Origin: Dryas octopetala
Lineage: Eukaryota > Streptophyta > Magnoliopsida > Rosales > Rosaceae
Reading direction: 5' to 3'
Length of the DNA stretch: 64,000 nt
Assembly (NCBI GenBank): GCA_963921425.1
Contig: OY992836.1
Location: 13,347,614-13,411,613 of the forward strand
Under the pieces are notes generated by a model. The model did not search any database, was not told the DNA's origin, and saw nothing but the letters and a program-made list of their open reading frames with translations. Both the position numbers and the translations under genes were made by a program. Of this stretch, positions 22,401 to 32,298 are shown piece after piece (within the stretch, counting starts at the first letter, position 1; each line of letters begins with the position of its first letter).

Positions 22401-23599
22401 AAGAGGAAGTTTATGTAGATCAACCTGATGGCTTCACTGTTAAAGGGCAGGAAGACAAAGTATATAGGCTGCACAAGGCTCTCTATGGCCTAAAGCAAGC
22501 ACCAAGGGCCTGGTACAGCAACATAGACACATATTTGATGCAGTGTGGATTCGAGAAGAGCCCAAGTGAAGCTACTCTTTATGTTAAGAACAAAGAAAAT
22601 CAGGGAACACTCATTGTTTCACTCTATGTGGATGATATAGTCTACACTGGCAGTAGCATGAACATGCTTGAAGACTTCAAGGCAGAAATGATGAATAGAT
22701 ATGAGATGACTGATTTGGGACTGCTACATCATTTTCTAGGAATTGGTGTAATCCAATTAGAAGGGAGCATTTTCATTCATCAAAAGAAGTATGGTCAAAG
22801 TTTGTTAGAAAAATTTGGCTTGAGAGATTGCAAGGCTGTCTCTACACCTCTTGCAACATCTGATAAACTCAAGAAGAATGATGGAAGTACACCAGCTAAT
22901 GAAGAACAATACAGAAGAATGGTGGGAAGTTTACTCTATTTGACAGCTACAAGACCAGACATCATGTTTGCTGCAAGCCTCTTAGCTCGATTCATGCATT
23001 GTCCCTCAATGAAGCACATTGGTACTGCAAAAAGGGTGCTGAGATACATACAGGGAACTTTGGATTTTGGCATCCAGTACAAGAAAGACTCTGCTGCAAT
23101 CCTAATAGGATACTGTGACAGTGATTGGGGAGGAGATGAGGATGACATGAAGTCTACCTCAGGTTATGCATTTTCATTTGGAAGTGGAGTTTTCTCTTGG
23201 GCATCTGTGAAACAACACAGTGTGGCATTATCAACAGCAGAGGCTGAGTATGTCAGTGCTGCAGAAGCAACAACACAAGCCATATGGTTGAGATTTGTGT
23301 TACATGATTTTGGTGAGGAACAAATGGAAGCAACCCCACTTATGTGTGACAATACATCAGCTATAGCTATGACTAAGAATCCTGTCTTTCATCAGAGGTC
23401 CAAACATATTAAGAGGAAGTACCATTTCATTAGAGATGCCATTAATGAAGGAGAGATTGAGTTACTGTACTGCAAGAGTGAGGAACAATTGGCTGACATT
23501 TTCACCAAGGCTCTTCCTAGAGAAAGATTCTATGAGCTGAGGAATCATCTTGGAGTGATATCAGTCAAATCCTTAGAAGGGAGTATTAGAGTTAATTAA
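19433..23599 (+). pseudogene. Copia gag-pol polyprotein with one in-frame stop
   Basis: From the ATG at 19433 one frame runs to a TAA at 23597-23599, inside the 3' LTR, broken only by TGA at 21509-21511. Domains in order: gag with an N-terminal MAGSGSGELRAP segment and UBN2-type capsid, zinc knuckle CYNCDRFGHVMKDC, protease WYLDSGCSNHMT, GAG-pre-integrase (WHKRLGHLN), integrase core (HTDVCGPM, FIDDKSRM, QQNGVAERKNR, so D, D and E are present), RT with [11 protein letters not shown], RNase H ([25 protein letters not shown]). Nothing but the stop, located between integrase and RT, seems to prevent translation of the whole. All catalytic residues I can check are in place. Confidence 0.92.
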
Positions 23600-23941
23600 G
23601 GCATTTGCCTTATAACCAAGTTTTCTGTTTTAGTTAGTTAATTAAAATGTCGTTGCTTAGTTGGCATTGCCTCATAGGGTGATGTTTGTATTGTTGTAAG
23701 AGCTCATAGGCTCGTGTGTGTGGCAACGGTCTTAAGGCTGCTACTGTGTCGTTTTGTATAACAGAATTCTTGGAATGGAATATAGCTTGCTAGTGTGTGC
23801 ATCTTGCATACATGAGCATGACTTTTTCGTGTACCTACTTCTTCTCTCTCTCATTGCTCTGAAATCCTCTCTGTAACCCTCTGTACTCTTTAGCCTACAT
23901 TCCTGGTTACATTCCAGGTACCATATACAGAAAATCCAACA
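23584..23941 (+). repeat. 3' LTR of Copia element 1
   Basis: 358 bp; four substitutions from the 5' LTR. The gag-pol stop codon lies 14-16 bases inside it. Followed by target duplication CACTT at 23942-23946. Confidence 0.95.
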
Positions 23942-24815
23942 CACTTAACATCATTTTCTTCATTTTGGAGAGTAGGTACCTGAGCACCTTTGCGTTGATA
24001 TAGTTCTTCTAAAATAAGGTCCAAGCTGGGCTTTTGTGAAACAGTGACAAAGAAGATATTGTTGCCAAATTTACCTATGCAAATAAAATCCAAGAAAGCT
24101 ATAACTGAGGGCTCATTTAAATGTCTAGAATTGTACAAAGCAAAACATACAAAATGATACCTTTGACTTCATCATTTTCCCAAAACTTTGCTGCCAAAGT
24201 GGTTTTCCCACATCCTCCAGGAGCTAGCAGTGAGCAAAAGCATTGACACCGCATCATCCTTAAGAAGCTTCTCCTTCAATTCCTTCAAAGGCACATCCAA
24301 TCCAACTGTAAGTGATGGAAGCTCAGGTACTGCACCCCAAGCTTGAATTCCAGATTGATTTGTACCACAACATTCTCTTTATTCTCCAATTTTACTTCAA
24401 GTCGCTTCACTGTAGCCAAGGTCTCCTTCCCATCCACCAAGGTCTCTTTCCCATCCCTTACTCCTTGCACTCTCAGTATATTAATAAGTCTGGAGAGACT
24501 TAGCCAATTCAAGGAGTTGGTTGTTGTATTTATACCTTTGTAACCTCATCAAGAAACCACCCTGTGAGCATTTGCGAATGAGATCTATACCGTTCTTCAT
24601 TTTTTTTTTTCAAAATTTTCTATTTCCTCCTTTCGACGATCCAACACCTCGTTGTATTTTACTATCTCAATGATCAGCGGTTGTAAAGAGTTCAGTGTGG
24701 ATTCGAGATCTTCGAGGAGGGGTTTAAACATTGTAGCCTTCTTCACCACTTCCTTAACAACATCATACAACAGATTGAATGGTAGTCCTAGAGCAGCCCC
24801 TGCAACCTCAGCCAT

Positions 24816-25899
24816 TCTCGTCTTTACAACAAAACCCAACACCAAAATCACAAAACTTGAATTCCAGTAAAAAAAAACAGAGCAGTTTGCAAAACCCAAT
24901 TTTCTCTTACTTTGAATGATGCCTGATGTAAAGAAGAATAGAGTCTTCTTCAATGGGAACTTGGGAAGCAGGTGCAACACTCTTTCTAGGAGACTTTCAT
25001 GGTAAGGAGAATGATAACTCACCAACCTGCATAAAATAAAACAGTTTATTTTTCAAAAGTTTTCTTTTTGATAAAATAAAACAGTTTTTCAACCTCTGCA
25101 TCTGTATTTCACTACTATTTCCAATAATTTCCATTGACGAAAAACAGGAGGAGCTAGGTGTTTGAATCCGTAGCTCCATCTCTCTTGTTAGAGAAGTGGA
25201 CCTTTTATTGTTTTTTAACCTTTCTAGCCTTTAGTTTTTCTCTCGGGCCAGTACTTCTGTTTTGCCCACAGCGGGCTGCTCTTTTTGTGCCTAAAGTGTT
25301 GTGCCCGGTTTGGGCTTTTATGACGAATTGTATCCTCATATATCCAACTATTTTTATATAGCAAGGACGTATGCCATATGGTATGTATTCTACGAATCTA
25401 TACTCTAATTATGTGACTTATCATGTGATTAGAGAGAAAGATATATAAGGTATTACACTTGTTACATGAAAGTTTTAATTCAACAAAAAAGCAAAGTAAG
25501 ATCCTTATGATTCAGGTTATTTTTCATTTTACTTTTGGAAAATCTTAAAAAATTACCCAAAAGTTTTGGACATAAGGCATTATCCATTTTTTAAAATTTT
25601 TAGAATTATAACATTTGACTAGTGTTCGAGTTCTCCTCATGTGGTACTTGAACCCTCTCGAGTAGTGCTCGAACCTTATCAAGTAGAGAAAAGTCTTTTT
25701 TGTTTTCTAATTGGAACAAAATTGGAAAGTTTGGACCAAAAATTGAGGAACTAATATTCTAATAAAGAACCCAATAGTTCAAATCATATTACATAATTCA
25801 ATGGGTAAGAAATCATGATTTTATCCATTTTACATAATTCACTATAGTTCATTGGCTTCAGATGCACAGAGATTGCTTTCAATAGTTTTCCATCCATAG
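24816..25899. other. 5' flank of NLR copy B, no gene seen
   Basis: The part up to about 25330 is homologous to the 5' flank of copy D (44519-45370) and to 11490-11600, including TTTTGCCCACAGCGGGCTGCTC. From 25330 to 25899 the sequence is AT-rich without a recognisable feature. Confidence 0.55.
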
Positions 25900-26946
25900 T
25901 ATTTGTGGATAAATCCACAAGGATTTAACAACCAATTATAGACTTTCACGTGGTCTGATAAATCCTATTTGGCACTTTGACATTTCAACAATTGACTTGG
26001 TCAAACCGAGTACCTGTACCACCATATCAGCTTTGATCCGACATCATTGTCCGAACCGAGCTCCCATCTTGGTTACTATATTTATCCGCTTGAGAGATCA
26101 TCTTAGAATATGGCAGTTTGGCTCGGCTCGGATTGGATATCATTCCAGATCTTCCTAAGATGACCACTTCACACTTGGAAGGATTGATATTCAGCCATTC
26201 AGTTCAGCTCAGACTATATATGATGTCGCTGAGCTCATCTATCAGATCTCATACGATGTCCTGGAAAAAATCTATGTTCAGTTCAGCTCAGATCCAATGC
26301 TTTACCGTTATTCCAAAAGATCAAGCTAGTATAAACTGCCACACTTGAGTGTATGTGATGGGACATGCCACATACAAAGTCTGACACTCTAGTTTCAGTC
26401 ATGACTTTTGGGACATCCCACTATGCCCAACCATGCTTGCATTCAATGTAAGCATTGAATGCAAGAGCGCTTGGTAGCTGTGCATGCCACTGTTCTGAAC
26501 TAATGATGTGGCCTCTTCTTCAACATTCATCCTCATGCAGATAAACATAGTTTTTGCCTCTTCATTTGCCTGTATAAGCTCACTTATATTCATAATGAAA
26601 GAGTTCACAGAAACAAAAAGAAAACACACACCCACTTGAGAGATAATCCCAGAACATATTACTTTGTTCTTCCTATTCCTCCCAAGTTCATCACTTTATT
26701 TTTTATGGTTCTTGCTCATACACCTCCTTCTTGCTCTGTACTAACTTAATCATCGGAGTGTAGTTGACTGATACTACACTAGTGCTACTTCTTTTGATTC
26801 TTGTTCATGCAGGTTACTTGTGTTGGAGATCATCAGCAAGATTAGTTCATCATCATCGCTCTTGTTCATCCTTCAAGAAGGCTGAATCATCATCCACATC
26901 ATTTACTTTAAGTTGTTGCATCACCGGACGAATTTTTACATCAACA
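25900..26946 (+). repeat. Solo LTR of the Tat-like Ty3 family
   Basis: The sequence aligns along its length with the reverse complement of the 1048-bp LTR at 53018-54065: start TATTTGTGGATAAATCC against TGTTTGTGGATAAACCC, then the shared CACGTGG block, the palindrome GCATTCAATG...CATTGAATGC and the end CATCAACA. Its length, 1047 bp, is almost the same. The flanks CATAG (25895-25899) and CATAA (26947-26951) are a plausible target duplication with one change. No internal region adjoins it, so it is a solo LTR left by recombination, clearly older than the full element. Confidence 0.75.
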
Positions 26947-27324
26947 CATAATTTGAAGTATTGGAACCTATATTAAGACTGCAATGAGCAATAACACACG
27001 AAAGTACAAATATCTTAACCCACAATGGAATTTGTGAAGACCCTCTCCTTTTTTTTGGGTGCTGTAGGTGTAAGGCTGATCATTAAAAATAAAAATTCTA
27101 AAAATTAATGCAATCACAAAGAGAAAAGAAAAACGAATATGTGGAGGCAGAGAGAATTGACTTTAGTTAGTTAGTTCAATGTGGTCTTCCTCATCGCGCG
27201 AGTTCATCATAATTTATGACTTACTTAATTTGAAATCTGGTAGAGACACAAGTACACAACAATCTTCAAATTATTTGATCTTCAACATGGGCAACGTGAA
27301 ACTTACCACTCGCAGAGTGGACTG

Positions 27325-27600
27325 ACCATTGACCAAGACCTTTTATCTTTTGTACTTCTATTGACCAAGACCTTCTCTTTTATTTTGGACTGATCATGTC
27401 CACAAGTTTCAGATCTCTACTCTGTTCCTATTATTTTATTTATTTATGTCTACAGTTCTCTTTTTATCTTTTGTACTCATGTACTGTAGTGCTATTGACC
27501 AAGACCTTCTTTTTTATTTTGGACTGATAGTTGTTCTCTACTCTGTTCCTATTATTTTATTTATTTATTTATGTCCACCGTTCTCCCTCTACTCTGTTCC
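27325..27600. repeat. Tandem duplication of about 135 bp
   Basis: Two main copies share ATTGACCAAGACCTTCT, TTTATTTTGGACTGAT, CTCTACTCTGTTCCTATT and ATTTATTTATGTC; a partial third copy precedes them (GACCAAGACCTTTTATC). No coding content. Confidence 0.65.
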
Positions 27601-28751
27601 TAGTTCCTACCTAATATCTTTCATTCAGTTCGCAGTTTCACACTGCAGCTAGATTGCTAGAATATATTAATTCCATGTCATTACAATGTTTTTATAAGTT
27701 AACCAGGACTCTAAAACTTATAACACCTAGTCCTCTCATATCACGTCTCAGTTTTTTTTTTTTTTATTTACATTTGTGTGACAATGAAGATTACTACCTG
27801 GAAAATGGCAAAGGTTTGATCATTAAGCCAATTGTTGAATCTAATTGTCGTGTGACAAAACATAATTGCATCAATTAATCTATTGTTCCAGTGATCATTT
27901 TTTTTTTTTTTCGGTCGAAAAACAGTTCATTAAAAAGGCACAAAGCCCACAGAAAACACAAGTCCAAATTGGGGCGATACAAACAAAGACACCAAGAAAC
28001 CAAAAACAGCATCTAAATGTCTTATGGACCAAATGTCTTATGTTGTTATAGACTTATAGTGAAATTTTTATTCTAAAGCAAATAGAGAGATGGGAAAATT
28101 AAACAATTTACAGCATATAAAAGCTTCTCTTACTTGTGGAATGGGAAGAATAGCTAAAAGGAAAATATTTGGGTCCTCAGTTTCTCATTTTTAGTACTAA
28201 TAATCTTATAACATGTGTTATTTTTTTAAAAAAGTGATATATCATTTAAAAATAAAACAAATTTATATTTTATTTTTCATAAATAAAATTATCAAACAGT
28301 AACAATATTCCGCATCATTATTGAATTTTTTTCTTCCTCCCTCTCCCTTGGTGCATCACTGCAGCCCTTGATATCTTGGGTTTGTGGGCCATATGGGCAA
28401 ATAGCTTTACCTTACTCCCTATCTCCATGCAACTATGTAAGAAAGTAGAAATCAACTTCTAAGGTTTGTGGGCGTAAGAGAGGTTTATGGGTGTTAGGTT
28501 TTATGCACATCAACTGCATTGTGGTCTTCATCATTGATATATGGCCTCCATTAAATCAATGATGATTGCAACTCCAATACTATATATATTATAATATATA
28601 ATAACAAATTATAATACCCTATATTTTCTGAACTATTCAACTAAGCGAAAGGAAAATAACCTATTGTTTTTTTGTTTGATGCAGTTTGCTCAAAAGAAAG
28701 AAGTGATGATTTGTTTTAATAAATTATTTTAGTTATACAAATAAAATTGAA

Positions 28752-28934
28752 AAAAGTCTATGAATTGCCCAAAAAAAAGAGTCTTTCATTTAACTCTGCA
28801 AAACTCTATATAGCATTCGCAAAGTCTACGTGGAGTTTATGAAAGTCATTAAAAGTCTATCAACTCTATCAAAGTTAATGATTTTTAAAAACTCTATAAA
28901 AGTCCATTAAAATTATAATTGAATACCACTCCTT
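28752..28934. repeat. Degraded MITE-like sequence
   Basis: Short modules AAAAGTCTAT, ACTCTATAAAAGTCC and TTGAATACCACTCC recur and resemble those in the element at 2726-3150. Clear ends are not visible. Confidence 0.4.
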
Positions 28935-30329
28935 AAATTTGGGGTCAAATTTAAAACTTTTGATCTTTGTTGACGCAGCGTAACACGCAAATAAGAGAGA
29001 TTAGGGAAAACCAGCGTTAATCCTAAGAAAGAATCTGAAATCCATCAGAGAAATGAGAGAAATCTCAAGGTTTTCTGATTGAAAATAATAATAATGAATG
29101 TTACAAACATCCAAAAAGGTTGTTTAAATACGTTCAGAACCCTAGACGTTCGAAATTCAAAACGGAAATAAAAATGGAAATAAAGTGCAATTTAGAAAAC
29201 TTATTCAAAAACACTAAATTGCTTATTTAAAGCCCTAAACGAAGGAATTTGGCCAAAATAGGCCCTCAGTCATTGCCTATGGCCATGGCTTGAATTTGTC
29301 TCGTTGTTCTCTTCGAATCGGTATATCATGGGCTCATTTCTGACACTGGGCTGAGCTGAAACTTGTTTCTTTTCTTAACCTTCTGGCAGTCGAGTTGTTG
29401 CATGAACCGTTCTGCCATTTGTTCTACATCATTTGTGATTAGGGTTATTTTTCACTTCTAGTTATTCGAAGAGAAGTACTAACAAACTTGCAGCCCAACT
29501 GAAATAATTGAATAGTACCATTATGATTACTAAATTTAGAGATTTTTTGGATATATTACTTCAACATTTCTGTTTTTAGATTAACAATTTATGTCTTTTT
29601 AAGTTTTGAATGTAGTCTTCATTTTACAATTTAATAATCCTAATTGGACATACATTTATATTTATTCTCTAATAAATATCTAAAAAATTATAGGATTAAT
29701 CTATCTAATTCGTAGGATAAATTTTAAATTTATTCAGTCTAATTATTCATCAGATAATTTAACTGCTTTTTTGGCTTATTCAAATATGATCCCAACCTCA
29801 TTTATTTCTTACAAAAAAAAGTAATACATCATTTGGTAAGAAAACAAAATTGATTACTACATTACTATTGATAATTAAAATACCAGGCCATGCAAAAACA
29901 CAATGAATATAAATCCCGAATAACTCTTACACTGTTTTTACAGAACAAAATCCAAAAAAGGAAGAATAGTAGCAAAAAAAAAGCTACACAAAACACACAC
30001 ATGTTGCTCCAACATTTATAGAGGAAAGACAGGTCTCAAAATCGAACCTTGGGGAGCCAATCCAGGTTGATATTATCTTTGGCCACAGTTATGCGTATGT
30101 TTCTGGTACTGGGATTGAAGGGATCCCACAAATGTTTTGTGTCTTCATCACATACTACTTCCTGTAACTGCTCAATATACAAAAGAGAAACAGGCAGCTC
30201 GTTCAATCTCAAGCACTGTCTCATGTTGAGCTTTCTTAAACTACTTAGTTCACCAATCTCTTCACGCAACTCCTTAATGCTGAAGCAATTAGATATGTCA
30301 AGAAAGTTTAACTTGATGAGGTTCTTAAT

Positions 30330-31219
30330 CAGTGTTTTCAGACGCAAAAACATGACGCGAGGCGTTTTAGTCGTAGAAGACGAGGCGTAAGCCTCAACGC
30401 ATTAAGACGTAAGCTTTTTGGGATATATTTTTTATAATAAAAAAATTTTAAATATATATATAAACATATATAAATAGGTAAATATATATATATAAGTATA
30501 TATATAGAACATAAGACCAAACCCATGCTATAAGTATATATATAGAATATAAGTATATATATTGGTAAACATATATATAAATAGGAAAATAGGTAAGTAT
30601 ATATATATATAAGTATATATATATATATATAACATAAAAAAATTAATATTTTAAAATATTTTTGAATTAAAAAAGAAATAAAAATTCTTCTACCTCCCTT
30701 CCCCCCCCCCCCCCCCCACCCTGAGCATCCCCCACCCCAAGGTCCTCAACCCAACAGTCCAGCATTATCCCCTCCCCGGCCCCACCCCCACCCCCACCCC
30801 CACCCTATCACCCCTTCACCCTCACCCTCACCCAAGCCCAACCCAACCCCCTCATCTTCACGCGTGGAACCAGGAGGCACTTCCAATCCTTCACGGTCTC
30901 TTTGGGATGTCTTCTCCGATCTTCTTGGGGGAGAGACTGCGCGGACCGATCTTGGGGGGTGAGCGAACTGGCAGCGCCGACGTCGCCTCTGGTGACTCGG
31001 ACGTAGACGTCCACCGGCCACCTGCGATGGGTTGAATTTTGGCGGCATGGGTTTTGCGGATTTATCTCCTTCTTCGCATGGGTTTTGCGTACGCCTTCAA
31101 CGCCTTTCCGTCGCCTTTCAGTCGTTTTACACAGTCCGGCGACGTCGTGCGCAATCGGCCGCCGCCTCGCCATGACTCGCGCCTTGAGGCGCGCCTGAAG
31201 CTTGCCTTTAAAAACACTG
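30330..31219. mobile_element. Non-autonomous hAT-type DNA transposon in NLR copy C
   Basis: Termini CAGTGTTTT and AAAACACTG are inverted repeats, flanked by the 8-bp duplication TTCTTAAT (30322-30329 and 31220-31227), which is the hAT signature. Copy D shows the uninterrupted LRR sequence at the same point. Subterminal AGGCG/CGCCT motifs are repeated at both ends. The interior has a TA-rich part, a run of C near 30702-30718, CCCCAC repeats near 30778-30806, and a GC-rich segment (about 30840-31190) unlike the surroundings, which may be a captured host fragment. No transposase. Confidence 0.85.
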
Positions 31220-31841
31220 TTCTTAATCGAGCCTGGAAGCATTACCAAGTCTGTACAAGACCTTAGCCTCAACACTTCTAAATTGACCAGCTTTCCAATA
31301 TCTTCAGGCAAGGCAGATAGCTTATGAGAGTGTGTGATACTCAGCTTCTTTAGGCGAATAAGATCAAAGAGCTTGGCAGGCAATTCCACCAAATCATTGC
31401 AATAGTCAATGTTCAATTCCACTAGATTTGGTCATGCATCTAAAATTTGGATAGAACAATTGCTAAAAAGTTGACCAATCTTACACATGAATAAAGACAT
31501 CTTCTGTAGACTCTTCAACTGTATGGGGACGTGCTTGCTTATCGAAAGAAGTGAAATGCCTTGTAGTCTGATTCTCTTAAGATTTGGTAACGAACCCAAT
31601 AGTTGAAAGTTGCTTAATTCAGCAGGTACAAAACCATAATTCGTGACTATTAGAACCTTTAATTTCTTCATTTTCTCCACAAATTCAGGTATCACATAAT
31701 TCTCTGTTTGAAAATTAAGAACTAGAACCTCAGCTTCTGGTAGTTCCATGTTGGGCCAGTTTGTTGAGAATTCTCCATCTGCAAACACTATGCTAAATGT
31801 TTTGAGAAAAAAATCTATTCAAGTCTTAGTGCATGAACCTC

Positions 31842-31908
31842 TGTGTGTGTGTGCGCCTGCACGCGTGTGTGTGTATATATATATGTGTGTGTGTGTATAT
31901 GTATTTTC
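31842..31908. repeat. (TG/TA)n microsatellite in intron 4 of NLR copy C
   Basis: Alternating GTGTGT, GCGC and TATATA runs. Copy D has a shorter version at 41098-41128. It lies between exons 4 and 5. Confidence 0.8.
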
Positions 31909-32194
31909 TACAGAGAGATAGATGGAACAACCAGTTGAAATAGATACTAGGCGAGCCTTGATGGGTTGATACTTCTGTTCTGTCCACCATTTGGGAAGAT
32001 TGTCTCCACGTATGTCTATAATCAGTCTTTTTCTCTGTTCTATTGGCTCATTATTCGTCTGATGGATAGCTAGCTCTCTGATTATGTCATGCTGGGTAAC
32101 AAAGTGTTCACTGTAGTAGTCATCCATCTGCCCTTTCTCTTTCCTAGTTATGATTAAAACTAAGGTTCTTAGAAGAGATATGTTGAGCATACAT

Positions 32195-32298
32195 ATTGCA
32201 ATAGATCGAAAACCATGAACATACAATTGCAATAGATCGAAAACCATGAACATACAATTGCAATAGATCGAAAACCATGAACATATATATTGCAATAG
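32195..32298. repeat. 31-bp minisatellite in intron 3 of NLR copy C
   Basis: Three nearly identical 31-bp units beginning ATTGCAATAGATCGAAAACC stand head to tail (32195-32225, 32226-32256, 32257-32287), followed by a partial fourth. Copy D has a single unit at about 41419-41449, so the array expanded after the duplication. Confidence 0.85.

Larger units (their letters stand above)
18982..23941 (+). mobile_element. Ty1/Copia LTR retrotransposon inside NLR copy B
   Basis: Two 358-bp LTRs (18982-19339 and 23584-23941) differ at four positions. The target duplication is CACTT (18977-18981 and 23942-23946). The inner part has a primer-binding site directly after the 5' LTR, one gag-pol frame broken by a single stop, and a purine tract before the 3' LTR. 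The element lies on the plus strand, opposite to the NLR it interrupts. LTR termini are TA...CA, not TG...CA, in both copies. Gene order protease-integrase-RT-RNase H is Copia type. This is the least damaged element of the window. Confidence 0.95.
17839..24815 (-). pseudogene. RPW8-NB-ARC-LRR helper-type NLR, copy B, interrupted by Copia
   Basis: Minus-strand exons: exon 1 24815-24161 (RPW8 domain, linker, P-loop GGCGKTTLA), exon 2 24074-23942 continuing at 18976-18706 (RNBS-A, LLLVLEDVW kinase-2, ILVTSRSEF), exon 3 18433-18072 (GFPLAI, CFIDLGSFPED). Then most of the winged-helix and LRR exons are missing and only the last LRR piece remains (about 18000-17839, VVCDEDTK). Lesions: a one-base loss in the linker near 24357, a four-base insertion just before the P-loop near 24225, the Copia insertion in exon 2 with target duplication CACTT, and the LRR deletion. 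Apart from these the exon phases still fit copies C and D. The architecture is that of RNL helper NLRs (ADR1/NRG1 class), NRG1-like by my reading. Confidence 0.85.
26952..29990. other. Intergenic AT-rich region with small repeats, no gene seen
   Basis: Holds a tandem duplication (27325-27600), a poly-T run followed by CGGTCGAAAAAC and a GCACAAAGCCCA phrase near 27900-28000 that looks like the end of a degraded retroposon, a MITE relic (28752-28934), and from about 29600 on a segment homologous to 34650-34687 plus 39777-40030, the 3' flank of NLR copy D. The stretch 28960-29470 has higher complexity but I recognise nothing in it. Confidence 0.5.

Noticed and set aside
30703-30718. Poly-C tract as an assembly gap or error
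   Set aside because: It lies inside a well-bounded hAT element with neighbouring CCCCAC repeats, so a genuine low-complexity tract is more likely, though its length may be inexact.
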